This document shows positions 30,388-39,165 of a stretch of 64,000 nt of DNA, piece by piece. The stretch lies in contig JAWKVX010000007.1 in assembly GCA_041397825.1 (NCBI GenBank), positions 262,694-326,693 of the forward strand, in the 5' to 3' direction. The position numbers and the translations under genes were made by a program. Origin of the DNA: JANNSX01 sp041397825 (GTDB lineage Bacteria > Pseudomonadota > Alphaproteobacteria > Rhizobiales > Hyphomicrobiaceae). The notes below the pieces were generated by a model. That model saw only the letters and a list, made by a program, of their open reading frames with translations, was not told the DNA's origin and ran no database searches. Each line of letters starts with the position of its first letter. The first letter of the stretch is position 1.

Positions 30388-31248
30388 ATGGCACACTCAC
30401 CCCCGAGCTCCAGCCCCATCGGCATCCTCGCAGGCGGCGGCGGTCTGCCGGTCGAGCTCGCCCGATCCATCGTCGCACGGGGCGGGAGAGTGCACATCGT
30501 CGGTCTGATGGGCGAGGCGGAGTCGGCCGTCGAAGCCTTTCCGCACACCTGGGTCAAATGGGGCGAGGTCGGCGGCATCCTCAAGGCGCTCGACGGCGCG
30601 GCCTGCAAATCCCTCGTGATCATCGGGTCGGTGAGCCGGCCCGACCTCGCCAATGTCCGCCTCGATTTCGGCGCCATCCGCAATCTGCCGCTGCTGTTGA
30701 GCCTCAAGGTCGGCGGCGACGACTCGATCCTCTCGACGATCGTGCGTTTCTTCGAAAGCAAGGGTCTTACAGTGCTCGGTGCCCATGAGGTGGCGCCCGA
30801 TCTGGTCGCTCCGGTCGGGCCGTGCGGGCGCCGCGCGCCGAGCAAGGACGACGCCAAGGACATCGCCCACGGCACCGAGGTCGTGCGCACGCTCGGCCGT
30901 CTCGATGTCGGGCAGGGGGCCGTCGTCGCCCGAGGCTATGTGCTCGCCGTCGAAGCGGCCGAAGGCACGGATGAGATGCTCGAGCGTGCCGGGCGGCTCA
31001 GGCAATGGGGCGAGGGCAAGCGGCGCGGCGTGCTCGTCAAGATGAGCAAGCCCGGGCAGGAACTCCGGGTCGATCTGCCGACGATCGGTCCGCGAACCGT
31101 CGAGCTGGCGGCGCGCGCTGGGCTCGCCGGTCTTGCGATTGAGGCGAGCCGCGTTCTGATTGCCGGGCGCGATACGGTCGTCTCGCTCGCGGATCGGGAG
31201 GGGCTTTTCGTCTTCGGTGTTGCTCCCGAAGGCTCGGCCGGCGAATGA
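30388..31248 (+). CDS. lpxI: UDP-2,3-diacylglucosamine pyrophosphatase LpxI
   Basis: LpxI hydrolyses UDP-2,3-diacylglucosamine to lipid X and UMP, replacing the unrelated LpxH in alphaproteobacteria. The 286-residue product has the N-terminal GILAGGGGLPVELA and a C-terminal catalytic domain with DVGQGAVVARGYVLAVEAAEGTD and GPRTVELAARAGLAG. I chose ATG 30388; a TTG at 30361 is in frame but adds non-conserved residues. Its stop overlaps the lpxB start. Confidence 0.94.
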   Translation: MAHSPPSSSPIGILAGGGGLPVELARSIVARGGRVHIVGLMGEAESAVEAFPHTWVKWGEVGGILKALDGAACKSLVIIGSVSRPDLANVRLDFGAIRNLPLLLSLKVGGDDSILSTIVRFFESKGLTVLGAHEVAPDLVAPVGPCGRRAPSKDDAKDIAHGTEVVRTLGRLDVGQGAVVARGYVLAVEAAEGTDEMLERAGRLRQWGEGKRRGVLVKMSKPGQELRVDLPTIGPRTVELAARAGLAGLAIEASRVLIAGRDTVVSLADREGLFVFGVAPEGSAGE

Positions 31249-32489
31249 CACGAGGCCCTGCCAACTCCAAAGAGCGCATGCTCAGGATTTTTGTCGTCGC
31301 CGGCGAGCATTCTGGCGACAGGCTCGGCGCGAAGCTCATTGCGGCACTGCGTCAGGTCACCGGCGGGCGGGTCGTTTTCTCGGGTCTTGGCGGCGACGAG
31401 ATGGAGGCGCAGGGCTTTCAGACCTTGTTCGACCTTGCCGACGTCGCCGTGATGGGGCCTGTGGCGATCGCCAAGCGCCTGCCCTTGCTGGTGCGACGGG
31501 TCTATCGGACCGTGGATGCCGCTCTCTCGTTCGGACCGGACGCAGTCGTCATCATCGACAGCCCGGAGTTCACACACCCGATCGCCAAGCGCATCCGCAA
31601 GCGCCGTCCGGATATTCCGATCGTCGACTACGTCTCGCCCTCCGTCTGGGCGTGGCGGCCAGGGCGGGCGCGCAAGATGACGGCCTATGTCGATCACGTC
31701 CTGGCGCTGTTGCCGTTCGAGCCTGAGGTCCACCAGCGGCTCGGTGGTCCGCGCTGCACCTATATCGGCCATCCGCTGGTCGAGCGACGGGAGTGGATCG
31801 AGAGCCGGGATGGGGTGGCGCTCATGGCGCGGCTCGGTCTGCCGGGCGACCGGCCCGTCGTCGTCGTGCTGCCGGGTAGCCGGCCGAGCGAGGTCAGCCG
31901 GCTGATGCAACCTTTCGGTGATACGGTTGCGGCTCTGGTTGCGCGCGCCGGACCGGTCTCGGTCATCATCCCGACGGTCGAGTCGGTGCGGCCCATGATT
32001 GCCGAGGCGGCTCAGGCCTGGGCCGAGCCGCCGATCCTCGTCTCCGGCGAGGAGGACAAGTTCGCGGCATTCCGTCGGGCCGACGTGGCGCTCGCCGCCT
32101 CGGGCACCGTGACGCTCGAGTTGGCCGTTGCCGGTACGCCGATGGTCGTCGCCTACCGGGTCGACCGGCTGGCCCTGCTGTTGCGCCCGCTCGTCAAGGT
32201 GCCATCGATCGTGTTGGCAAACCTCGTGCTCGGACGCAATGTCTTCCCCGAGTTCATCCAGGAGCGGGCGACGCCAGAGCTGTTGTCGGCGGCACTGGCG
32301 GAGTTGTTGGCCGACACGCCCGCGCGGCGATTGCAGCAAGAGGCGCTGGCCGGCATTGGTGAGCTGATGGCGCCGCCCGCATCGAGCCCGAGCACGGCGG
32401 CGGCCGAGATCGTGGTGAGGCTGGCACGAGCTATCAGCGACACCGGAGCCTCAAGGCGAAAACATGGAGCAAAGGGTTTCAACTCGTGA
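31245..32489 (+). CDS. lpxB: Lipid-A-disaccharide synthase (LpxB)
   Basis: LpxB is the inverting GT-B glycosyltransferase (GT19) that joins lipid X to UDP-diacylglucosamine. Seen are FVVAGEHSGDRLGAKL at the N-terminus, DSPEFTHPIAKRIRK, VSPSVWAWRPGRARKM, and VVVLPGSRPSEVSRL in the second half. The 414-residue length fits. The true start may be ATG 31278 (MLRIFVVAG), but ATG 31245 overlaps the lpxI stop. This is the last gene of the envelope cluster. Confidence 0.95.
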   Translation: MTRGPANSKERMLRIFVVAGEHSGDRLGAKLIAALRQVTGGRVVFSGLGGDEMEAQGFQTLFDLADVAVMGPVAIAKRLPLLVRRVYRTVDAALSFGPDAVVIIDSPEFTHPIAKRIRKRRPDIPIVDYVSPSVWAWRPGRARKMTAYVDHVLALLPFEPEVHQRLGGPRCTYIGHPLVERREWIESRDGVALMARLGLPGDRPVVVVLPGSRPSEVSRLMQPFGDTVAALVARAGPVSVIIPTVESVRPMIAEAAQAWAEPPILVSGEEDKFAAFRRADVALAASGTVTLELAVAGTPMVVAYRVDRLALLLRPLVKVPSIVLANLVLGRNVFPEFIQERATPELLSAALAELLADTPARRLQQEALAGIGELMAPPASSPSTAAAEIVVRLARAISDTGASRRKHGAKGFNS

Positions 32490-32812
32490 CTCCCGACGAC
32501 CCTGCACATGCGCGGAACGATCGGGTCACCTGTAAACGCCCCGCTGGGTTTCCGGACATCGGCATGCTGTAGGGTTCAGACCTGGGCGCTCTCCACGTTC
32601 CGGCTTCGGTTGGTAGTATCTTGCGGCCGATTTCGATCGCACGAGAGGAACTCCGGCCGCACCACGACGCATCCGAGAAACCAGCGCAACCGCGATCGGG
32701 CCAGTGGAACCGAAGGATGGAAAAGTCTACTCATAGTTGTGATGTGTATTGATGGGTTTCGCCATCGCTCGCACTTCGACTGGCTGTCTTGCGAGGCGTC
32801 AAGCTAGGTCAA
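32490..32812. other. Gene-free spacer between lpxB and the cyclase gene
   Basis: This 323-bp interval between convergent genes contains no reading frame with protein-like composition and no clear terminator that I can see. It is less GC-rich towards its right end. Confidence 0.5.
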
Positions 32813-34696
32813 CTAGGGCAACCCGGCGCTTCTGAGCGCCGCAACGAAGGCGTCCTGGTCCGATGGCTTCCTGTAAGGGTGAATTCGTCTGGCGTGCTCG
32901 GCCTCGAACCCGGGCGAAGCCTTCAACAACTCCTGCGCCAAACTTTGTGCTTCTTCCAAATGACCGGCTTCGACATAGGCGACGATCAGTTGGGTCGTCG
33001 GTGCAGGGACGATCAAGCCGCCGAGTTTCCGCCGATGCTGCAGAAGGGTATCGATAGCCTGCTCGTAGGACCCTGCGCTCCGGTAGTTGAGGCCAAGGAA
33101 GTAGAGCATCGGCAGGCTATCGGGGTCCATGCGCATTGCCTGGCGGACCTGCTCCAGGCCTTCTACGGGTTGGCCGGCATAGGCAAGAACACGCCCGAAA
33201 TGTCCGCGCATCAAGGTATCACCAGGTGCGAGTTCGACCGCCCTGCGAGAGGCTGCCAATGCGGCGTCGAAATCGCCTGTCCTGTATTTCACCTCTGCCA
33301 GACTGTCCCATGCGGGACCAAAATTCGGATCGAGCTTGACAGCCGTTTCGGCGAACTCGAGCGCCCGGGCGACGCGAGCTTCGGTATCGGTCTGTCCCGC
33401 CACCGAATCGAACGCCATTAGCATGAGGACGAACGAGGCGCCCGCGTAGCCGCCGGCAAACTGCGGGTCGAGTTCGATGGCGCGCGAGAAACTTGCGAGT
33501 GCCGCCGCGAGATTGGCCGGTGTCGGTGGAATGCGCTCGGCACGACCGCGTACGTACGCATCGTAGGCTTCGAGCTTTGGCGTGTAGGTCCGCGCCTTGA
33601 GCGCCGGGGTTCCACCGCCGACCGCCCTTTCAAGAGCCACCAGGACCTTTTGCGATATAGAGTCCTGAATGGAGAAAATATCCTCTTCTGCGGCATCGAA
33701 TCTTTCAGACCAGACTTGGTTGCCGGTTGCTGTATCGATCAGGTTTGCCGTGACGCGTACCTTGCCGCCGGACCGCCGGACGGTGCCCGCGAGCACATGA
33801 CCGATGCCGCTCTTCGCCGCGACGGATATGATATCTGCCTCTTTCGAGAATAGCCGGTTCACGACGGAGCGGGAGATCACGGAAACTCCGGGCGTGTTCG
33901 ACAACACGGATGATATGTCTTCGCTGATCCCGGCGACAAAATAGACTTGCCGTTCGTCACCGGAAAGGTTTTCGAACGGTAGAACAGCGACCTTCGATCC
34001 GCTGTTCTGCGCGGCCGAGGTGCCTGGCGCTGGTGCGACCGCGAAATCGGGCTGGCCCAATCCCCACCAGGTGCTGGCACCAAATCCTGTAGCGACCAAG
34101 GCTGCCGCGAGCATTCCAACTCGCAGTTGTTGTTTACGCAACTTCTTGGCCGTCACTGCGGCGACTGCGCGCTTGTCTTGTACGACGTTGAACACTCGAA
34201 CCGGTCGGGCAATGTTCTTCACTTCCACATCGCCCAGGTCGGCAAGGTGCAAATCCAGTCGGTCGCGCACCTGGTCCCGTACGGCACGGGAAATGGCAAT
34301 ACCGCCTGGCTCCGCCAGCGCCTCGATTCGCGCGGCAACGTTGACTCCGTCGCCGAGCAAGTCGTTACCCTCGACGACCACGTCGCCGATATTGATGCCA
34401 ATCCGGAAGTTCAGTCGCCGGGCGGGCTCGATGTTGCGATTGCGATTGGCAATGGCCAACTGCACATCCTGGGCAAACCGCAAGGCGTCCACCGCGCTGG
34501 AGAATTCGACAAGCAGGCTGTCGCCGGCCGTATTCGCCACACGGCCGTTGTAGGTATCAATGGCAGGATCGATCACCGACGTGCGATGGCTGCGCAGCGC
34601 AGCAACGGTGGCCTCTTCGTCTGCTGCCATCAACCGGCTATAGCCTGCAACATCCATGGCCACGATGGCAGCAAGCCGTCGAGTCACCGCGGCCAT
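32813..34696 (-). CDS. Class III adenylate/guanylate cyclase with TPR domain
   Basis: This is a putative cyclic nucleotide synthase with a sensory or scaffold C-terminus. The 627-residue protein begins with a class III cyclase domain (residues about 5-175) in which the two metal aspartates are visible in MDVAGYSRL (D15) and TAGDSLLVEF (D59), with RIGINIGDVV and GDGVNVAARIEALA later. One TM helix follows (about 193-213), then a TolB-like domain (KVAVLPFENLSGD onward), then TPRs (about 390-600). The family is abundant in Rhizobiales, mostly uncharacterised. It stands alone on the minus strand. Confidence 0.85.
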   Translation of the reverse strand: MAAVTRRLAAIVAMDVAGYSRLMAADEEATVAALRSHRTSVIDPAIDTYNGRVANTAGDSLLVEFSSAVDALRFAQDVQLAIANRNRNIEPARRLNFRIGINIGDVVVEGNDLLGDGVNVAARIEALAEPGGIAISRAVRDQVRDRLDLHLADLGDVEVKNIARPVRVFNVVQDKRAVAAVTAKKLRKQQLRVGMLAAALVATGFGASTWWGLGQPDFAVAPAPGTSAAQNSGSKVAVLPFENLSGDERQVYFVAGISEDISSVLSNTPGVSVISRSVVNRLFSKEADIISVAAKSGIGHVLAGTVRRSGGKVRVTANLIDTATGNQVWSERFDAAEEDIFSIQDSISQKVLVALERAVGGGTPALKARTYTPKLEAYDAYVRGRAERIPPTPANLAAALASFSRAIELDPQFAGGYAGASFVLMLMAFDSVAGQTDTEARVARALEFAETAVKLDPNFGPAWDSLAEVKYRTGDFDAALAASRRAVELAPGDTLMRGHFGRVLAYAGQPVEGLEQVRQAMRMDPDSLPMLYFLGLNYRSAGSYEQAIDTLLQHRRKLGGLIVPAPTTQLIVAYVEAGHLEEAQSLAQELLKASPGFEAEHARRIHPYRKPSDQDAFVAALRSAGLP

Positions 34697-34955
34697 TCAG
34701 GCGTCCTCTCGATGGGTTGCCAGCGTTCCGCAAGATACAGCGGAGACGCACCAAATTATAGCGAAGCAGCGCCTTCTACAACTGGCCGGGCCGTCTCGGA
34801 CGACGGCTCGGCTGACTGTTCCGCCGGCCACCAAGCTACAGCGAACCTGAACTTCCGGTTGTGAGATCGTCGAAACTGATACGGCGCACCAGCCGAAACA
34901 AGCTGATCGTCTCTACTTGGCCCGTTGCTGACATCGGGACAGTGTTTGGCGGGGT

Positions 34956-36170
34956 CTACCTATTCTGCCGCCGATAACCCATGCTGACGCTGGCCGAGGC
35001 CATTGCAGCGAGCCAAGACTCATCGCGTGATTTCTCGCCGAACCGCGACGGATCGAGGCCCGACACGTCGAAGTCGGGCATGCGGCCCATCACCTGGCTC
35101 GCGATCGCTGCGCCCGCCATCGCTGACCACGTCACGCCGGCCGAGTTGAGGGCTGTCGCGACGTGGAGGCCATCGATCTCTTTGATGGGCCCGACGAGCG
35201 GCAGGCCGTCCGGCGTGAAGCTCTCGGGACCGTTGATGAAACGGCGGACGGGTGCTTTTGCGAGCGCGGGGAACAGCGAAATCGCGCCCTCGAAGTTCGG
35301 CGCGATCTTCTCCGCGTCCGGATCGAACAAAGTGAACGAGAACGGCTCCGGGATCGTGTCGGGATCGCGCGCCTTGGCGTTCTCGTCAAAGAAGCCGACC
35401 AGGAAGCCGCCGACCTCCTCACGACCATAGATCAGGTGATCGGGCGCGACGAAGGAGGGCGTGTCGCGCGGGAGCCGCGGGTTCACATCGGCAATCAAAT
35501 ACATGTGCTCGCAGGGCCATTGCGCCAGTGCGATGCCGAGCGGCAGGAGGAGGGCGCGAGACCACAGGCCGGCGGCCACGACCAAGACGTCGGCCGCGAT
35601 GTGCTCGCCGTTGGTGACGACGCCCGAGATGCGCCCGCCTTTCAACCGGACTTCCTCGACCTTGGTGCCTTCGCGGATCGTTGCCCCGGCCATCCGTGCA
35701 GCCTTTGCGTAGGCCGAAGTGATGTCCGCCGGATTGAGCCGTCCACTCACTGGATTGAGCCAGATACCCTTGGCTGCCGATGGATCGAGAAGTGGGTTGA
35801 GGCGCCTTGCCTCCGCGCCCTCGATCCAGCGCCCGGCGACGCCGCGGTCCTTGGAGACCTCCGCGAAGCCCTCGAAGGTCGCCAGGGTTTCGTCGGTAGT
35901 GGCGATGAATTGCCGGCCGGTTGTGAGCCAGCCGGTGTCTTGGCCCGTGAGTTTCGGCAGCCGCTCAACTGTCTCGAGCATCTGCAACACGGGTTGGTCG
36001 TGAAAATACGAGGGCTTCCACGTGATGTTACCGGCCGAGTGCCAAGTGGTGCCCGAGCCGAGCCTGTCGCGCTCGAGAAGTGTGACCTCGCCGGCGCCGG
36101 CCTCGGTCAGATGAAAGGCGACGCTCGCCCCGATTACGCCGCCACCAACAACGACAATCCGCCGAGCCAT
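34956..36170 (-). CDS. FAD-dependent oxidoreductase, DAO family (sarcosine/dimethylglycine dehydrogenase-like)
   Basis: A 404-residue flavoprotein with the N-terminal dinucleotide-binding GGGVIGASVAFHL and the GTTWHSAGN segment, which in dimethylglycine and sarcosine dehydrogenases contains the histidine covalently linked to FAD. It lacks the C-terminal folate-binding aminomethyltransferase domain, so it is a stand-alone DAO-type oxidase or dehydrogenase for a small secondary or tertiary amine; the substrate cannot be told. It is flanked by the cyclase gene and ctrA on the same strand. Confidence 0.75.
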   Translation of the reverse strand: MARRIVVVGGGVIGASVAFHLTEAGAGEVTLLERDRLGSGTTWHSAGNITWKPSYFHDQPVLQMLETVERLPKLTGQDTGWLTTGRQFIATTDETLATFEGFAEVSKDRGVAGRWIEGAEARRLNPLLDPSAAKGIWLNPVSGRLNPADITSAYAKAARMAGATIREGTKVEEVRLKGGRISGVVTNGEHIAADVLVVAAGLWSRALLLPLGIALAQWPCEHMYLIADVNPRLPRDTPSFVAPDHLIYGREEVGGFLVGFFDENAKARDPDTIPEPFSFTLFDPDAEKIAPNFEGAISLFPALAKAPVRRFINGPESFTPDGLPLVGPIKEIDGLHVATALNSAGVTWSAMAGAAIASQVMGRMPDFDVSGLDPSRFGEKSRDESWLAAMASASVSMGYRRQNR

Positions 36171-36282
36171 GCCTTACCTCATCACGGGCAGATACGGTCC
36201 GGCGATGATCGCACGCTTGTCTGGTCCTGCAACTGACCTTTGGGCGGGGCAGGTCCGCAATCGGAGGGCCTGAAAACGCTGC

Positions 36283-36301
36283 GGGACCCTCGAGGGGTCC
36301 C
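36283..36301 (-). terminator. Probable ctrA terminator
   Basis: A perfect GGGACCC/GGGTCCC stem with a TCGAG loop lies 34 bp past the ctrA stop. On the minus strand it is followed at short distance by GTTTTC, consistent with an intrinsic terminator for ctrA. Confidence 0.5.
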
Positions 36302-36334
36302 ACAGGTGTTTCAATTGATCGGGCAGTGGGGCTC

Positions 36335-37030
36335 TCAGGCCGCCACCGTTGCATCTTCTGGATTGCGGAGGACGTAGCCTCGTCCCCACACGGTCTCGAT
36401 GTAGTGATGTCCGCCAGTCGCTGCCGCGAGCTTTTTGCGGAGTTTGCAGATGAACACGTCGATGATCTTGAGCTCCGGCTCGTCCATGCCGCCGTAGAGA
36501 TGATTGAGAAACATCTCTTTGGTGAGAGTCGTGCCCTTGCGGAGCGAGAGAAGCTCCAGCATCTGGTACTCTTTGCCGGTCAAATGAACGCGCTGGCCGG
36601 CCACCTCGACGGTCTTGGTGTCGAGGTTGACCACAAGATCGCCGGTCTGGATGACCGACTGAGCGTGGCCCTTGGATCGACGGACGATCGCGTGGATCCG
36701 GGCCACGAGCTCGTCCTTGTGAAATGGCTTCGTCATGTAGTCGTCGGCGCCGACGCCGAGACCACGCACCTTGTCGTCGATGCCTGCGAGGCCGGACAGG
36801 ATGAGGATCGGGGTCTGCACCTTGGAGACCCTGAGAGTCTTCAGCACGTCGTAGCCGCTCACATCCGGCAAGTTGAGATCGAGAAGAATAATGTCGTAGT
36901 CGTAGAGCTTGCCGAGATCGACCCCTTCCTCGCCAAGATCTGTTTGATAAACGTTGAAGCCTTCGGACTGAAGCATCAACTCGATGCTTTGCGCGGTTGC
37001 GCTATCGTCCTCAATGAGCAAAACCCTCAT
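36335..37030 (-). CDS. ctrA: Cell cycle response regulator CtrA
   Basis: CtrA is the OmpR-family master regulator of cell cycle, division and motility in alphaproteobacteria. The 231-residue product has a receiver domain with acidic pocket EDD at 7-9, phospho-acceptor D51 in LLDLNLPDVSG and KPF lysine, and a winged-helix domain ending in GRGYVLRNP, almost identical to known CtrA proteins. The ATG at 37030 has GAGGAACTGAG upstream; in-frame upstream codons are not part of the conserved protein. The promoter region contains two dyads. The sciP gene lies 1.8 kb away. Confidence 0.96.
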   Translation of the reverse strand: MRVLLIEDDSATAQSIELMLQSEGFNVYQTDLGEEGVDLGKLYDYDIILLDLNLPDVSGYDVLKTLRVSKVQTPILILSGLAGIDDKVRGLGVGADDYMTKPFHKDELVARIHAIVRRSKGHAQSVIQTGDLVVNLDTKTVEVAGQRVHLTGKEYQMLELLSLRKGTTLTKEMFLNHLYGGMDEPELKIIDVFICKLRKKLAAATGGHHYIETVWGRGYVLRNPEDATVAA

Positions 37031-37121
37031 CTCAGTTCCTCTGTCTTCGACCGTATCGATCGCTCTGCTGCCCAGGCGGTCACGCAACGAACCGTTCAAC
37101 TTTGTTAATCCAACCGACAAC

Positions 37122-37139
37122 TTAACCGTCAGAGGTTAA
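37122..37139. promoter_or_regulatory. TTAACC-N6-GGTTAA dyad upstream of ctrA
   Basis: Two TTAACC half-sites face each other 92-109 bp before the ctrA start codon, and a third TTAA lies at 37105-37108. CtrA recognises TTAA-N7-TTAA and also TTAACC-type half sites, so autoregulation is plausible, but the spacing here does not match the canonical full site. Confidence 0.4.
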
Positions 37140-37149
37140 CAAACCCTAA

Positions 37150-37182
37150 TATCCATGAAGAAATACTAGCTTTTCATGGATA
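37150..37182. promoter_or_regulatory. 10-bp perfect inverted repeat upstream of ctrA
   Basis: TATCCATGAA (37150-37159) and TTCATGGATA (37173-37182) are exact inverted copies separated by 13 AT-rich bases. The location about 120 bp before ctrA suggests a dimeric regulator site. The binding protein is not identifiable from sequence. Confidence 0.4.
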
Positions 37183-37711
37183 CCGGTTTTGGACTGATCC
37201 GGATGAGGTCGGAACGAGATCCTGGCCGGCACGACTGACGCGACAGATAACCTTGGATACACAGCAGGCAACGCCATTCCACTGCGCTCGGACAGGGCAC
37301 AGCGTCTCACTTTCGCCAAAGGCGATATGGGATTGCCTCGGATCAGACAATTCCGCCCTGCGCCGAGCCCGGCCTATGGCTTGCCGAGCCGCGATTCAAA
37401 GCTGCGAATCACCTGTTGATAAGTAGGTATCAGAATTCGCGGGCAGTCCCAATGGCCTTGCCGCAACGATCATCTGACCGGCCTGGGGTGATTGGCATGG
37501 TTAGGCGCCCGGGGAGCAAAAGAACTGTTGGTTTACTGTGACTTAAGTGGTTGGTGGCATCATGGCAACGGTCGCGACTCGACGTAGGCGCTCGAACTCC
37601 TTGAGTGCGAAGTCTGATTCGCAAAAAGAGCCAGCGTCCGTTTCGTCGCAGCCTGGCATGGGCCTTGCTAGCGGATCAGGCAGACGTTCGAAGATGTTTG
37701 GGGTGTCGAAC

Positions 37712-38122
37712 ATGAAGCCGCGCGAAAGCCTGCTCCGGGTCCGTCAGTTCGAGATCGAGGAGAAGCGGCAGCAGGCCGCCGATCTCGAAAGCATGATCAA
37801 CGATTTCCGCCGTATGGCCGCGGACCTCGATCTGCAGATCGAGGCCGAGCACCAGAAGAGCGGGATTCGCGACGTCAATCACTTTGCCTATCCGCCGTTC
37901 GCCAAGGCGGCTCGCCAGCGCCGCGACAACCTGACGACCTCGGTCGAGGATCTGATGGGCAAGCTCAACGCGACCAAGAGCGACTTGGCGAGCCTCGAAG
38001 AGGAGCTTCGGCGCTCCGAGGCCGCGGGAGAGCGGAGCGAGGAGCGGCATCGCTTCTCTCGTCGCCCAAGCCCCCGGTCGCGCCGGTCCATTGTCGGCCC
38101 AGGTCCGCAACGGAGCGCCTGA
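37712..38122 (+). CDS. fliJ: FliJ-like flagellar export protein
   Basis: The 136-residue product is almost wholly alpha-helical and coiled-coil (residues about 5-110), beginning MKPRESLLRVRQFEIEEKRQ and containing DVNHFAYPPFAKAARQRRDNL. This matches the Rhizobiales FliJ-type proteins usually encoded beside ctrA; FliJ escorts export chaperones and activates the flagellar export gate. I chose ATG 37712 because family members start with MK-R-SL; an upstream ATG at 37562 would add about 50 basic, low-complexity residues. No other flagellar gene is in the window. Confidence 0.65.
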   Translation: MKPRESLLRVRQFEIEEKRQQAADLESMINDFRRMAADLDLQIEAEHQKSGIRDVNHFAYPPFAKAARQRRDNLTTSVEDLMGKLNATKSDLASLEEELRRSEAAGERSEERHRFSRRPSPRSRRSIVGPGPQRSA

Positions 38123-38231
38123 GCGTCGCGCCAGGACCAGGTCGGTTCGGCTTGCCGACGATCAAAATTGCGTCTAAACGCCATGTCCAGGCAGGTTGGC
38201 CGCAAGGGCCAGCGGACGAGGGGCGTGAGCG

Positions 38232-38771
38232 GTGCGGACCCGGCGGAACTTGATCCGGACTGCGTCCAGCGTGGTCATTCCTCTGCTGCTCGGGGGCTGC
38301 GGCACGGCGCCCTCGACCGATCTCTCCGAGGTTTCGTCCATTCTGGAGCCGGGCAGCCCCGAGGTGCCAGGGAGCCCCGTCGGGGCCTATACACGGATCG
38401 CGCGAGGGCTCAAGGGGTGCTGGTTGGCACCCACCGCGCCGCTCGGATACGCCAAAGCTTACGTCTTCGCCGCCGAGGCCGAGCCAGCGGACCGTGGCGG
38501 CAAGGCTTTCATCGTCATCTATGAACGGACGCCGGTGGGCGAGCGCGGCCTCAAAGCGTTCGCCGTCGCCTTGGAGCCCGACGGTGAGAACTCGAAGCTC
38601 GGGGTGGAGAATTTCCGCATCGCGGAGCCGTTCGGCAGACAGATGCTCGCCGATGTGCGCCGCTGGGCCGGGGGCGAGGCGGGCTGCACACCCATGGCGC
38701 CAGATTTTTCTCCGGTCGATGAGGAGATGGCGCCTAAGCCGGCGTCGCCCCCTAAGAGCACGCCGACCTGA
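38232..38771 (+). CDS. Hypothetical lipoprotein
   Basis: The 179-residue product starts at a GTG and has a basic N-terminus, hydrophobic stretch and lipobox LLGGC (cysteine near residue 23), predicting an outer- or inner-membrane-anchored lipoprotein. The rest contains a mixed alpha/beta domain (ARGLKGCWLAPTAPLG, YVFAAEAEPADRGGKAFIVIYE) and a proline-rich tail. I do not recognise a characterised family. It lies between fliJ and sciP and is convergent with sciP. Confidence 0.65.
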   Translation: MRTRRNLIRTASSVVIPLLLGGCGTAPSTDLSEVSSILEPGSPEVPGSPVGAYTRIARGLKGCWLAPTAPLGYAKAYVFAAEAEPADRGGKAFIVIYERTPVGERGLKAFAVALEPDGENSKLGVENFRIAEPFGRQMLADVRRWAGGEAGCTPMAPDFSPVDEEMAPKPASPPKSTPT

Positions 38772-38801
38772 TCGCGAGGTGCAGAGTTCGCCGTTAGGCA
38801 A

Positions 38802-39083
38802 TCAGGCGCCGCGGTAGTCCTGAATACGCGTGGCGCGCAACCCGGGCAGGCCGTGCCGATCGATCGAGCGCTGCCAGGACAAGAACTCGTCGACGGTCAA
38901 GCGATAACGCTCGCAGGCTTCCTCGATCGACAGCAGACCGCCGCGGACCGCGGCCACGACCTCGGCCTTGCGCCGAATGACCCAACGCTTCGTATCGGGA
39001 GGTGGAAGGTCGGCAATGGTCAACGGGCTTCCGTCGGGACCGATGACGTAGCGGACGCGTGCCCTGAATTGTTGCTCGGCCAT
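38802..39083 (-). CDS. sciP: SciP (DUF1153), small CtrA inhibitory protein
   Basis: The 93-residue product is a DUF1153 helix-turn-helix protein, very close over its length to Caulobacter SciP (RYVIGPDGSPLTIADLPPP, RWVIRRKAEVVAAVRGGLLS, FLSWQRSIDRHGLPGLRATR). SciP binds CtrA and blocks its recruitment of RNA polymerase at CtrA-activated promoters. Position within 2 kb of ctrA supports the assignment. Upstream are three CTTAAG palindromes and a near-perfect sigma-54 promoter. Confidence 0.9.
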   Translation of the reverse strand: MAEQQFRARVRYVIGPDGSPLTIADLPPPDTKRWVIRRKAEVVAAVRGGLLSIEEACERYRLTVDEFLSWQRSIDRHGLPGLRATRIQDYRGA

Positions 39084-39112
39084 TGTACTCTTACATCCTG
39101 ACCTGTTGGACG

Positions 39113-39154
39113 CTTAAGCTAACTGAATGCGCTTAAGATCCTCCTAAACTTAAG
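39113..39154. promoter_or_regulatory. Three CTTAAG palindromes in the sciP leader
   Basis: CTTAAG occurs at 39113-39118, 39132-39137 and 39149-39154, spaced 19 and 17 bases. This six-base palindrome is rare in such GC-rich DNA, so three copies in 42 bp is notable. They sit between the sigma-54-type promoter and the sciP start codon, where a repressor would block initiation. A single copy also precedes fliJ (37542). Confidence 0.4.
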
Positions 39155-39165
39155 GGTAAGGAGAC

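Larger units (their letters stand above)
37031..37711. other. Intergenic control region between divergent ctrA and fliJ-like genes
   Basis: This 680-bp interval separates divergent genes. It contains a TTAACC/GGTTAA dyad (37122-37139), a 10-bp inverted repeat (37150-37182), GANTC methylation-type sites near 37393 and 37406, and a CTTAAG palindrome at 37542-37547. From 37562 a low-complexity in-frame extension of the fliJ-like frame is open, so translation could begin earlier than annotated. Confidence 0.5.

Noticed and set aside
32508..32807. A 99-codon plus-strand frame between lpxB and the cyclase gene
   Set aside because: No ribosome site, Arg/Ser/Cys-rich random-looking composition and no recognisable motif.
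37105..37139. Canonical CtrA site TTAA-N7-TTAA
   Set aside because: TTAA half-sites are present but separated by 10 and 13 bases, so only an atypical dyad is reported.
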